From NCBI GenBank assembly GCA_902518075.1, contig CABYEX010000019.1:1-26001 (forward strand): DNA of 26,001 nt. The letters are read 5' to 3'. Position numbers and translations under genes: made by a program. Of the stretch, positions 8,534 to 16,410 are shown in pieces. The notes below the pieces were generated by a model. That model saw nothing but the letters and a program-made list of their open reading frames with translations. It was not told the DNA's origin and did no database searches. The stretch comes from Halieaceae bacterium. Lineage in GTDB: Bacteria > Pseudomonadota > Gammaproteobacteria > Pseudomonadales > Halieaceae. Every line of letters starts with the position of its first letter. Position 1 is the stretch's first letter.

Positions 8534-10436
8534 GGGCGTCACCTAACTCGGCGTTAACAAATTTTGCGTAATCGCCTGTTTTGGACATGAGCTCATCATG
8601 GGTGCCAATTTCTTTAAGCTTGCCGTCATCCAGGAAGGCAATCTGATCAGCATTTCGAATAGTTGATAGCCGATGCGTGATGATGAAAACGATCTTATCC
8701 TTGCCCCACTCTGCGAGGTTCGCAATCACTCTTTGCTCTGTCTCTGCATCCAGTGCTGCCGTTGGCTCGTCAAGAATGAGAATTGCTGAATCTCGGAGCA
8801 CCGCCCTGGCGATCGACAACCGTTGCCTTTGTCCAGTCGATAACTTGCCTCCTTTCTCACCGAGCTCAGTCGCATATCCCATAGGCAACTCCAGGATAAA
8901 CTCATGCGCGCAGGCAATGCGGGCGGCCGATTCTATTGCCTTATCGTCGATCGCATCTTGCCCGTAGCGCAGGTTGTCAGTGACGCTTTGTGCGAACAGC
9001 GTATTTTGCTGCAACGCAATCGCGACGTTGACTCGGACATCAGATACCGCGAAGTCTCGCAAGCTCCTGCCATTGATTTTGACGGTGCCGGAATCTGGGT
9101 CGTACAAACGAATCGCCAGTGACATCAAGGTGGATTTTCCGACGCCTGTGCCTCCGACGATGGCAGTTATGCTTCCCTTTCGAGCGGTTAGATTCACTCC
9201 TGAAAGCACTGGTTTTTCTGGCTTATACCCAAAGGCTACTGACGAGAAGTTGATCTCCTCAACTGAATCAGGAAATGGTTTTGGATCCAGCGGATCTGTG
9301 ACCTCGGGCTCTAGGTCTAAAAGGTAAAAGGCTCTCTGTAAGCCCACTGATAGATCTTGAATAAAACACCACAGAGAGGCCCATTCCCAGGCGTTGAGCG
9401 CGCTCTGCTCTGACTGCGCGGTCGCGTATTTATATGCCCCAAGGTTCCATACCACGAAGCCAACCATTGAGACTGAGGCTCCCATGTAGGTTGCTTTCTC
9501 AATGACGGACCAGGTCGCCATGAAGTACTCAGCCACGGCGAAGCCAGTAAAACCGATCAGAATGACACCTAGCATGAGCAACGACATATATTTGCGAAAT
9601 TGAAACGCAGCTTCCAGCGCGCCCTGAGAGTCATGATCAAAGCGAGACATCATCAGCTGTTCGGCACCGTTCGCTTTGATGACACGCATCGCTGTCAAGT
9701 TTTCCTGAATCCGCGACGTAAGGTCACTGTTTAATTCCCGGGACAGTCTTGCTTTTGCTCGTATCGTTGGCGTCAAACTACGTGTCAGTCCCACGATTGC
9801 CGCAGCACTCACAAGTAAGATTACTGTGAACCAGAGCGATAACATCGTTAGCACGGCAGCCGCGAACAGTGATATCGCGATGACTCGCACAGGGCTCAAG
9901 ATAAAGTACTGCAGCGTGTGCGTAATCGTGGCGCTATCTTGGTAAATGCGGTAGATCGCGTCACCCGTGCGGGTGTCGTTGTGGTAGCGTAGAGATAGGT
10001 ACTCGGCGCGCGACAGCATCTCCACGCGCAGTTGTTGATTGATCCGTTGAAAGGTCCACACCATGTAGTACCAAACGGCCGTAGTGTAGGCAGTTAAGAT
10101 AATCCAAAACGCGGCAGCAGCCGCAAGAATTCCCAGCCGAACGCGTTTCCGCTGCTCGTCGGTGAGGAGTGACTCATCCTCTATTCCACTAGTGACATAC
10201 CCATCATCGACAAATAGCAGTGTCGCTTGAACTGGCTCTAACTTATTTCCAAGCAGTATTTTGTTCTCAACAAGATCTGTAACGACGACTATCCCGCCGA
10301 AATAGACAACGCCTATCAGAGAGTTGAGTGCAACAATCGTAATGAGATGCTTGAGTTGAGGGCGGTAATACGGCCAACAGCGCCATACCAGCCGAAATAT
10401 GGCTCGTAATGACCGATCGTCGGCAGTCTCGCTCAA
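8526..10436 (-). CDS. ABC exporter half-transporter A (TMD-NBD)
   Basis: Numbering from the TTG start gives 636 residues. The membrane domain has a first span near 30-54, a hydrophilic insertion of about 45 residues (56-100), then a second span near 103-125 and further spans. The ATPase carries Walker A GGTGVGKST (428-436), signature LSTGQ (532-536), Walker B ILDEP with Glu557, and switch His588. Glu557 is retained here as in the partner, so neither ATPase site looks degenerate on that criterion. The start is debatable. TTG at 10436 has GAGGG six bases upstream (10443-10447) and overlaps the phosphoesterase stop as TTGA. An ATG at 10517 adds 27 residues but has no ribosome-binding site and would overlap the upstream gene by 85 bases. 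I prefer the TTG. It lies between the metallophosphoesterase and half-transporter B in one transcription unit. Substrate unknown. Confidence 0.92.
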   Translation of the reverse strand: MSETADDRSLRAIFRLVWRCWPYYRPQLKHLITIVALNSLIGVVYFGGIVVVTDLVENKILLGNKLEPVQATLLFVDDGYVTSGIEDESLLTDEQRKRVRLGILAAAAAFWIILTAYTTAVWYYMVWTFQRINQQLRVEMLSRAEYLSLRYHNDTRTGDAIYRIYQDSATITHTLQYFILSPVRVIAISLFAAAVLTMLSLWFTVILLVSAAAIVGLTRSLTPTIRAKARLSRELNSDLTSRIQENLTAMRVIKANGAEQLMMSRFDHDSQGALEAAFQFRKYMSLLMLGVILIGFTGFAVAEYFMATWSVIEKATYMGASVSMVGFVVWNLGAYKYATAQSEQSALNAWEWASLWCFIQDLSVGLQRAFYLLDLEPEVTDPLDPKPFPDSVEEINFSSVAFGYKPEKPVLSGVNLTARKGSITAIVGGTGVGKSTLMSLAIRLYDPDSGTVKINGRSLRDFAVSDVRVNVAIALQQNTLFAQSVTDNLRYGQDAIDDKAIESAARIACAHEFILELPMGYATELGEKGGKLSTGQRQRLSIARAVLRDSAILILDEPTAALDAETEQRVIANLAEWGKDKIVFIITHRLSTIRNADQIAFLDDGKLKEIGTHDELMSKTGDYAKFVNAELGDAHG

Positions 10437-11170
10437 AAGTAACCCTCTGCGGCAAAGCTCGTCCAGGGTTCCCGTTCGCCAATCCCGTAACCACTCAAGA
10501 GACTGTTTTTCATCCATTCGCGGAATTGGGGATGATCGTCAAGCACTTCTAGATTAGCTAGCGCATCGAGCCATGCGGACGGGTCGTAGGTAACTTGTTT
10601 AGGACAGTACTCTCCGTCGACAATGACCCCATAACAGGCATGAAAAATTCCGCACCTTGGTTGACCCACGCTTCCCGGATTGATGTAGCGAGTCCCGTCG
10701 ATCTGACGCTCAAACTGCACATGGGTGTGACCGAAAAAAGCTAAAGGTTGATCCGACTCCAGCGCGAGGAAACTCTCGCGGGGTGCATTGGGTAGGATCC
10801 TTGGCAAGCTCTGATCGATTTCGCCGTGATGAAGGTACATATCTATTCCACCAACCGTGTATCGGCCGGCCGGAGAATAACCTCGGATATATTCGTGCGC
10901 GGATTCGTCTAGTCTGTCGAGAATCCAATCGTGCAGTGCTACCCATTCATCAGGCCAGTTCGCATAAAGACTGCGATCCAGTACTTCCTCGTCATGATTT
11001 CCCATGACGCATACTTCAGGATCCAGCGACTGCAGAATCGCTGCAGTTTCATTTGCTTGCGGCCCCGCCAGGAGCGCGTCGCCCAAAAAGATTGTGTTGT
11101 CGATCGCGTCCTCGGCTTCGACTACTGCTCGGAGCGCATCGGCGTTGCCATGGATATCGCTGATAATCAA
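10433..11170 (-). CDS. Calcineurin-like metallophosphoesterase (YfcE/MJ0936-like)
   Basis: About 245 residues with the complete metallophosphoesterase motif set: DIHGN (Asp5, His7) at the very start, GDxLxxGP near 30, GNHDE near 57, an LHHGE in mid-protein, and FGHTH near 145. These build the dinuclear metal centre that cleaves phosphomono- or phosphodiesters. The protein has no signal peptide and is cytoplasmic. No ATG begins this frame. The TTG at 11170 is 17 bases from the only good ribosome-binding site (AAGGAG, 11188-11193). In-frame ATT (11182) and ATA (11179) lie five and eight bases from it and would give MIKTLIISDIHGN or MKTLIISDIHGN, closer to the family's usual N-terminus. The AAGGAG overlaps the stop of the GH32 gene, so the two are coupled. 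The substrate may be a sugar phosphate or nucleotide; I cannot tell. Confidence 0.9.
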   Translation of the reverse strand: MIISDIHGNADALRAVVEAEDAIDNTIFLGDALLAGPQANETAAILQSLDPEVCVMGNHDEEVLDRSLYANWPDEWVALHDWILDRLDESAHEYIRGYSPAGRYTVGGIDMYLHHGEIDQSLPRILPNAPRESFLALESDQPLAFFGHTHVQFERQIDGTRYINPGSVGQPRCGIFHACYGVIVDGEYCPKQVTYDPSAWLDALANLEVLDDHPQFREWMKNSLLSGYGIGEREPWTSFAAEGYF

Positions 11171-11187
11171 AGTTTTTATAATGCCAT

Positions 11188-11193
11188 CTCCTT
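11188..11193 (-). promoter_or_regulatory. Ribosome-binding site that decides the phosphoesterase start
   Basis: AAGGAG on the minus strand overlaps the GH32 stop codon (TAAGGAG). It lies five bases before an in-frame ATT and eight before an in-frame ATA, but 17 before the TTG usually chosen by gene finders. An out-of-frame ATG directly abuts it and meets a stop after three codons. Confidence 0.6.
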
Positions 11194-12544
11194 ATTCTGT
11201 CCAGACAGATTTCAGTTCATGCATCTCAAAGTTCTCAATGATCTGCGGACCACTGTAGGTGTGCATCTCTATTGCATTCTCATACCCCCCGGGGAGGAAG
11301 CAATACGAAGCCGAGATCTCACCGTCGTTTAAAAACACTTCCACAGAGGTTACGTCAACGAGAATGCGCACAAGTAGCGAGGACGCATCTGGAATCCTCA
11401 CCGGTGGCTTATCACCGACCATCTTAACTGTGCCACTAGGTGTCATTGCCATGGTGTTCTCTTCCCAATCGAACGCGAGGTACTGGCCACGTATCAGCAG
11501 ATACAAACCTTTGGAGGTGTTCCTTGCAATTTTGAAAGAGATGTCGAGTAGCTTGCTATCGGTTTTTACCGAAAATGGTGAGCCGTTGGCGATCACTTTT
11601 TGGTCCACTTCAATTTTCTTGCCGTAGAGTGCGCTCAGCTCTGGCACTGGTCGACGAGCAAGCCGAGCGTCGGATCCTGTGCCCACCAGAGTAAGTTCGA
11701 CAGGTATAGAAAGTTGCTGGTTAAATGGCATTTCTGGATACAGGCCTCCCGCCATCCATGAGATCTGTATGCGCCGCCCGTCTGGCGTATTACTCCAAGT
11801 TTGCGCTGCATAATTATTCGGACCACCGTCGTAGTGTTGCAGCTCTGTCTCCGCAACGAATTTATTCCCATCGAACTGTCCGATCAGATAGCCGCTGCCA
11901 GCGCCTGATAAGACCCAGCGATTAACACCGTCCTCGTCAACCAATGGGAAAAAATCAGGGCACTCGTATGTTCCTGGTAGGACTATATCTTGTATCCGAG
12001 ACCACTCTTTGAGGTCAGACGAGCTTAATAAGCAGTAACGCTCGTCTTCTAGGTACAGGGCCATAACCCACTTTTGCGAGGTATCGTCCCACACTACTTT
12101 GGGGTCCCGGTTGTCTGCCTGCATCCAATCTACAATTGGATTGTGCTTGTATTTGGTAAAAGTTTGCCCGTCATCAACACTAAACGCGAGACACTGCACA
12201 AATGGTCGCGGTGGCGTCGCATGATTACCTGCCGCTGTATAAAACAGGAGCATCGCGTCCTTCCCAAAACCTGCAGCATTGTGGTGATCTATCACCGCGG
12301 AACCTGAAAACATACTTCCCATTTCATCTGGGTGAAGTGCGTGGTCCAACTGCCGCCAATGCAGGAGATCATTGCTTACTGCATGCCCCCACCACATCGG
12401 GCCCCAGGTCGGAGCTTCAATGTTGTGCTGGAAGAACAGATGCCAGATGCCGTCGTGATAGACGAGCCCGTTAGGGTCATTGATCCAGTTCTTCTTCGCC
12501 GAAAAGTGGAATTGTGGTCGGTGCAATTCCGAGTAAGAACTCAA
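11192..12544 (-). CDS. Glycoside hydrolase family 32 beta-fructosidase (levanase/invertase-like), cytoplasmic
   Basis: The 450-residue protein has all three GH32 catalytic motifs: WINDPNG with nucleophile Asp23, RDP with transition-state stabiliser Asp147, and ECPD with acid/base Glu194. A five-bladed propeller (about 1-300) is followed by a beta-sandwich module (about 310-450). The family releases terminal beta-linked fructose from sucrose, inulin- or levan-type fructans; the specificity here is not readable. There is no signal peptide, so it probably acts on imported short oligosaccharides in the cytoplasm. The start is TTG at 12544, with AAGGAG nine bases upstream (12554-12559) and an in-frame TGA just before it, which rules out a longer form. 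It is the first gene of the minus-strand run leading to the phosphoesterase, exporter and sulfatase fusion. The 193-base divergent region upstream holds a repeated motif. Confidence 0.93.
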   Translation of the reverse strand: MSSYSELHRPQFHFSAKKNWINDPNGLVYHDGIWHLFFQHNIEAPTWGPMWWGHAVSNDLLHWRQLDHALHPDEMGSMFSGSAVIDHHNAAGFGKDAMLLFYTAAGNHATPPRPFVQCLAFSVDDGQTFTKYKHNPIVDWMQADNRDPKVVWDDTSQKWVMALYLEDERYCLLSSSDLKEWSRIQDIVLPGTYECPDFFPLVDEDGVNRWVLSGAGSGYLIGQFDGNKFVAETELQHYDGGPNNYAAQTWSNTPDGRRIQISWMAGGLYPEMPFNQQLSIPVELTLVGTGSDARLARRPVPELSALYGKKIEVDQKVIANGSPFSVKTDSKLLDISFKIARNTSKGLYLLIRGQYLAFDWEENTMAMTPSGTVKMVGDKPPVRIPDASSLLVRILVDVTSVEVFLNDGEISASYCFLPGGYENAIEMHTYSGPQIIENFEMHELKSVWTE

Positions 12545-12625
12545 GGTCCTAATCTCCTTTCATTGACAGCAGAGTGACGTTTTTTAGCCAGCGAATAAAC
12601 TACTGGTGGTGAACCGTTGCAAACT

Positions 12626-12635
12626 GTCCCCCATT
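12626..12635. promoter_or_regulatory. Candidate operator TCCCCCATTT in the GH32/SDR divergent region
   Basis: The exact decamer TCCCCCATTT lies between the divergent GH32 and SDR starts in a 193-base gap (12545-12737). The following bases run TTTTGGGTGGG, giving a loose C-run/G-run arrangement. The same decamer occurs upstream of the TonB receptor and the aldo/keto reductase. A regulator site is an inference from this recurrence; no regulator gene is in the window. I could not identify convincing -35/-10 boxes here. Confidence 0.4.
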
Positions 12636-12737
12636 TTACTGTTTTGGGTGGGATTCGGCCCGGGGTCTGACTCTGTGCGATGCTCGCATGGTTGATTAGA
12701 TGCATAATCACGACTACGACTTTTCTCAGAGCCATAG

Positions 12738-13508
12738 ATGGCCCGCTTCGATCTCAACGACACAGTTGCCGTAATTACCGGTGCCGCGGGCGGCATCGGT
12801 AGTGTCTTGTGCAGGGAATTTGCGACCGCTGGAGCTCGAGTGGTGTTGGCTGGGCGGACCGAACAGTCTCTAGAGGCGGTGGCGGAGGAGATTGAAGCCG
12901 AAGAAGCGTTGATAGTGCCAACCGACATTAGGGATCCCTCTTCGGTCGATAATCTTATCGTCCGTAGCGTCGATCATTTCGGTCGGGTTGACGTAATGAT
13001 TAACAATGCCGCTACTGGAACGCACCCCAAAAAACCGGAAGAGGTACCTTACGAAGAATGGGTCAGTCAAATCGATATAAATCTGACTGGAGTTTTCAAT
13101 GGGTGTCTAGCGGCAGGTCGACAGATGATCCGACAGCAGTCCGGCAAGATCATTAATGTCTCATCGACCGCAGGCACGAAGGGAAATCCAGGCATGATTC
13201 ACTATTCCGCTGCGAAGGCGGGGGTTTTGAGTCTGACCAATAACTTGGCGTATATGTGGGCAGAGCACAACATTTGCGTCAATGCTGTCGTTCCTGGGCT
13301 TGTCGCAACACCGGCGATGATCGCCTACGGCGTGACACCGCCAGAGATCGATGGGGATGGGAATCCGACGCCAAGGCTGTCTAGGGCGCCAGGCCCCGAA
13401 GATGTGGCCGCTCTGTGTCGCTACTTAGCCTCGCCAGCCGCCGACATGATTACCGGTGAAGCTATCCCGGTGCGGGCGTGGAATAAAATAGATCGATTTT
13501 GGGAGTAA
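12738..13508 (+). CDS. Short-chain dehydrogenase/reductase (SDR)
   Basis: The 256-residue classical SDR carries the cofactor motif TGAAGGIG (14-21), NNAA (89-92), active-site Asn115, Ser142/143, and the catalytic YSAAK with Tyr156 and Lys160. The GR after the second strand (GR at 39-40) suggests NADP preference, but this is only suggestive. It would oxidise an alcohol or reduce a ketone in the cytoplasm. The C-terminal substrate loop and tail are unlike typical fatty-acid reductases: an acidic DGDGN segment sits near 209, and the usual GG(x)xxDGG ending is replaced by a Trp-rich tail. The ATG at 12738 is preceded only by a weak AGAG. The stop is ten bases before the RPH-like dikinase start, so the two are almost certainly co-transcribed and may act on the same compound. 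Confidence 0.93.
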   Translation: MARFDLNDTVAVITGAAGGIGSVLCREFATAGARVVLAGRTEQSLEAVAEEIEAEEALIVPTDIRDPSSVDNLIVRSVDHFGRVDVMINNAATGTHPKKPEEVPYEEWVSQIDINLTGVFNGCLAAGRQMIRQQSGKIINVSSTAGTKGNPGMIHYSAAKAGVLSLTNNLAYMWAEHNICVNAVVPGLVATPAMIAYGVTPPEIDGDGNPTPRLSRAPGPEDVAALCRYLASPAADMITGEAIPVRAWNKIDRFWE

Positions 13509-13518
13509 TTTCTCCGCG

Positions 13519-16341
13519 ATGTTTATAGAACCAATCAATACGACTAAAGATTCCTTGGAGCTAGTTGGAGGCAAAGGTCGATCATTAGCTCGAATGACGA
13601 ACGCCGGCTTCGATGTGCCGGGCGGATTTTTAGTCACTGCAGATACCTATCGCGCATTCATTGCGGAAAATGACTTGCAGTCGCAGATACTCGAATCGGC
13701 AAGTCCCGAGTTGCGTGATGGCTACCCAGCGTTCGACACCTGTGCTGAAAAAATTCGAGCCTTGATCATGAGCAGGTCTATCGGTGAAGCCATGTCAGCT
13801 GATATTAAGGCGGCCTACTCCAACCTGGATCAAGAGCAGATTTCGGTCGCGGTCCGCTCTTCTGCGAATGCAGAGGATTTGCCTGACTTTTCATTCGCTG
13901 GCCAACAAGAGACCTTTCTAAACGTAAGTGGTGAGGAAGAGGTTGTGGTGGCTGTGCAGAAATGCTGGGCTTCACTTTGGACCGCACAGGCAATCAGTTA
14001 TCGCCACCAAAATGGGATCGATCAGGGCGTCGTCGCGATGGCCGTCGTCGTGCAGGTAATGATTCCATCAGATGTGTCCGGCATTTTGTTTACTGCGAAC
14101 CCTGCCACGGGCGAACGATCAGAAATGATCGTAAATGCTAGTTTCGGGTTAGGCGAGGCGGTGGTCGGCGGCCAAGTGACGCCCGACACATTTATCATTG
14201 ATCGGACCGACATGTCATTGAAAGAGACTGTGCTTGGTCCCAAGGAGCAACAAATCGTCTGTGACGATACCCAGGGCATCCGGATGGAGGACGTTGCAGA
14301 GGGTGACCGCACTAACTCCTCCTTGTCGGATCCGATGTTACTAGAGCTTAGCGAAACGGCTGCGAGAGTAGAGGCGCTTTATGGTGGGCAGCCTCAGGAT
14401 ATTGAGTGGGCATTCCGCGACGGCAGATTACGCCTGCTGCAATCAAGACCAATCACCAACCTTCCCGCCCAACCGATTGAACCCGACTGGACACCTGCAC
14501 CGCCAGCGCAAAACGTTAGTCGGCGCCAAATTGTTGAAAACATGCCAGATCCCTTGTGCCCGTTGTTTGAGGATCTGTACTTGACTCAGGGCCTCGAGGC
14601 GCCGCGGAGAGAGAACCCGGGGAAGGCTATAAAAATGGTGGGTGGCGGCCCCATGTTTGTGACTGTAAATGGATACGGTTACCAACGCTTCGACTGGCCC
14701 AATATCGTGAAGGACATGGATTTTCGAAAGAAACGTAATGAAGGTGCCGTGCCCGTGACAGAGGAAGAAATTGAGGCGGCTGAGTTTCAAGCGTTTGAAA
14801 GAGAGCTGACGCAGCAAAAGAAAGACGCGCGCACTGCGGCTGTGGCCGATATTCAACCATTTCGAGAGAGCCTTAACGAGGCCGATCGAGCCATGTTTGA
14901 GGAGTGGTATGCCGAGCAGACATCGCAAAACATAGATGCACTGATCACTATTCCAGAGAGTGAGAGCCCTATTTTTATTGCATTCAATCGCACTGAGCAA
15001 AACGATGCAGTGCTTCAGAAGTGGTTTGATTACACAAAACCCAGATTAGAGGGTGTAGCCGACAAATATCGAGCTATGGATTACAAGAGCGCCTCGGCTC
15101 AAGAGCTCTACGATGCGATATGTGAAATGGCCATAGAGGAGGGTAGATACTGGACTGATGACTCTAGTCATACTTTCGGCGTCGCAAAATCAACTGATGA
15201 TCAGTTCCAAACTTTTCTGAGAGAGACACTGCCTGACCACAATTTCATCAGTGGTCAGTTTCTGACGGGCATAGAGTCCAAAGCCATGCAGGCAAATGCC
15301 GACCTCTTCGAAATTGCCAAATTGGTTCGGGCTGACGAGGATCTTACTCATACCGTTTTAGTGGTGCCTTCCCCATTTTTATTTCGAGCGTTGTATGAAC
15401 ATGAAAAGGGTGCTGAGGTGCTGTCCGCGTTAAAAGATTACCTCGGCAAGTATGGTCATCAAGGCTACAGCATGGACTTCATTGAACCCACGCAAATCGA
15501 GGACCCCTCCGCGCTGTTTGCGTCATTAAAGGGGATGGTTCGTGACCCTAATTACCATCCGGACAATCAGACAACGAAAACTAAGGCTATTCGTGAGCAG
15601 AAATTATCCGAGATATCGGAGCTACTGACGGGTTTGCAGTACTGGCAGTTCCGCTTTCGTTGGTGGCTGGCGCTAAAGTACAACTACATCCGTGAAGAGG
15701 TTGCGTTTCGCTTCGGATACACTTGGTCAATACTGCGGCCAATGGCGTTCGAGTTAGGAAATCGTCTGGTTGAGGCAAAAATATTTCACCAGAGCGATGA
15801 TGTTTTCTTTTTAACGGGTGATGAACTGCAGGCCGCCGTGCACGCGTATGGTAACGGTGATACCAATATCGACTTCGCGCCGCTCGCTGCCGAGCGCAGA
15901 GAATTGCGCGAGGCACGCAAACGTCACCACCCGCCGGGCACACTGCCGCCAGAGGTAAGCGAGCTCGATGCAGTGTCTTTTAAAGAGACCCAAATAAAAA
16001 ACGATGCGGACAGCGATACGATGCGTGGCTTCCCGGTCAGCTCCGGAACGGTGACAGCCAAAGCCAGTGTCGTCTTAGGGCCCTCTGACTTTGACAATAT
16101 GGTGCCAGGCAGCATCCTCGTAAGCCCCCTGACGACACCTGCGTGGACCCAATTATTTGCAAATGCTGTGGGTTTGGTGACCGATGTCGGCAGCATTCTT
16201 GCCCACGGCTCTATAGTGGCTCGCGAGTATGGCATCCCGGCGGTGCTGGGCGTTGGCAACGGAACGCAGCGGATTAAGCACGGCCAAACAATTTCTATTG
16301 ATGGAGACGCGGGGACAGTTGTGATCCACGAAGAAGAGTAG
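13519..16341 (+). CDS. PEP-synthase/rifampicin-phosphotransferase-like dikinase
   Basis: The 940-residue protein joins an N-terminal PPDK-type ATP-grasp domain to a C-terminal swivelling phosphohistidine domain. The ATP-grasp part (about 1-315) has VGGKG (Lys19), VRSSANAED (Arg113), and DIEW…LLQSRPIT (Glu296, Gln308, Arg310). The phosphohistidine domain (about 840-940) has catalytic His896 in TDVGSILAHGSIVAREYGIPAV. The PEP/pyruvate-binding barrel of PEP synthase and PPDK is absent, so it resembles the three-domain rifampicin phosphotransferases, which transfer the ATP beta-phosphate through the histidine to a substrate hydroxyl. The long middle region (about 320-830) would bind the substrate and is where specificity lies; it makes this protein roughly 70 residues longer than typical RPH. 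Rifampicin resistance should not be assumed. The coupled SDR suggests a metabolic substrate carrying an alcohol. A strong terminator follows the stop. Confidence 0.88.
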   Translation: MFIEPINTTKDSLELVGGKGRSLARMTNAGFDVPGGFLVTADTYRAFIAENDLQSQILESASPELRDGYPAFDTCAEKIRALIMSRSIGEAMSADIKAAYSNLDQEQISVAVRSSANAEDLPDFSFAGQQETFLNVSGEEEVVVAVQKCWASLWTAQAISYRHQNGIDQGVVAMAVVVQVMIPSDVSGILFTANPATGERSEMIVNASFGLGEAVVGGQVTPDTFIIDRTDMSLKETVLGPKEQQIVCDDTQGIRMEDVAEGDRTNSSLSDPMLLELSETAARVEALYGGQPQDIEWAFRDGRLRLLQSRPITNLPAQPIEPDWTPAPPAQNVSRRQIVENMPDPLCPLFEDLYLTQGLEAPRRENPGKAIKMVGGGPMFVTVNGYGYQRFDWPNIVKDMDFRKKRNEGAVPVTEEEIEAAEFQAFERELTQQKKDARTAAVADIQPFRESLNEADRAMFEEWYAEQTSQNIDALITIPESESPIFIAFNRTEQNDAVLQKWFDYTKPRLEGVADKYRAMDYKSASAQELYDAICEMAIEEGRYWTDDSSHTFGVAKSTDDQFQTFLRETLPDHNFISGQFLTGIESKAMQANADLFEIAKLVRADEDLTHTVLVVPSPFLFRALYEHEKGAEVLSALKDYLGKYGHQGYSMDFIEPTQIEDPSALFASLKGMVRDPNYHPDNQTTKTKAIREQKLSEISELLTGLQYWQFRFRWWLALKYNYIREEVAFRFGYTWSILRPMAFELGNRLVEAKIFHQSDDVFFLTGDELQAAVHAYGNGDTNIDFAPLAAERRELREARKRHHPPGTLPPEVSELDAVSFKETQIKNDADSDTMRGFPVSSGTVTAKASVVLGPSDFDNMVPGSILVSPLTTPAWTQLFANAVGLVTDVGSILAHGSIVAREYGIPAVLGVGNGTQRIKHGQTISIDGDAGTVVIHEEE

Positions 16342-16360
16342 CCCACCGGCAAATTTTGAT

Positions 16361-16390
16361 AAAAAAAGGCGGCCCTATGGCCGCCTTTTT
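16361..16390. terminator. Bidirectional intrinsic terminator
   Basis: A perfect seven-base-pair GC stem (GGCGGCC 16368-16374, loop CTAT, GGCCGCC 16379-16385) is flanked by seven A on the left (16361-16367) and five T on the right (16386-16390). It therefore works in both directions. It sits between the convergent dikinase (stop 16341) and TonB receptor (stop 16411) and should end both transcripts. Confidence 0.93.
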
Positions 16391-16410
16391 ACACGCCTCA
16401 GCTCGGTTAG

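Noticed and set aside
11176..11187. Four-codon minigene ATG GCA TTA TAA after the GH32 stop
   Set aside because: The AAGGAG directly abuts the ATG with no spacer, so initiation there is unlikely; kept only as a note on the start problem.
14443..15000. 185-residue minus-strand frame
   Set aside because: It is antisense within the dikinase gene, with no family motif, no ribosome-binding site and odd composition; a shadow.
13519..16341. Calling the dikinase a rifampicin-resistance gene
   Set aside because: Only the two transfer domains are diagnostic. The substrate region cannot be assigned and the context is catabolic.
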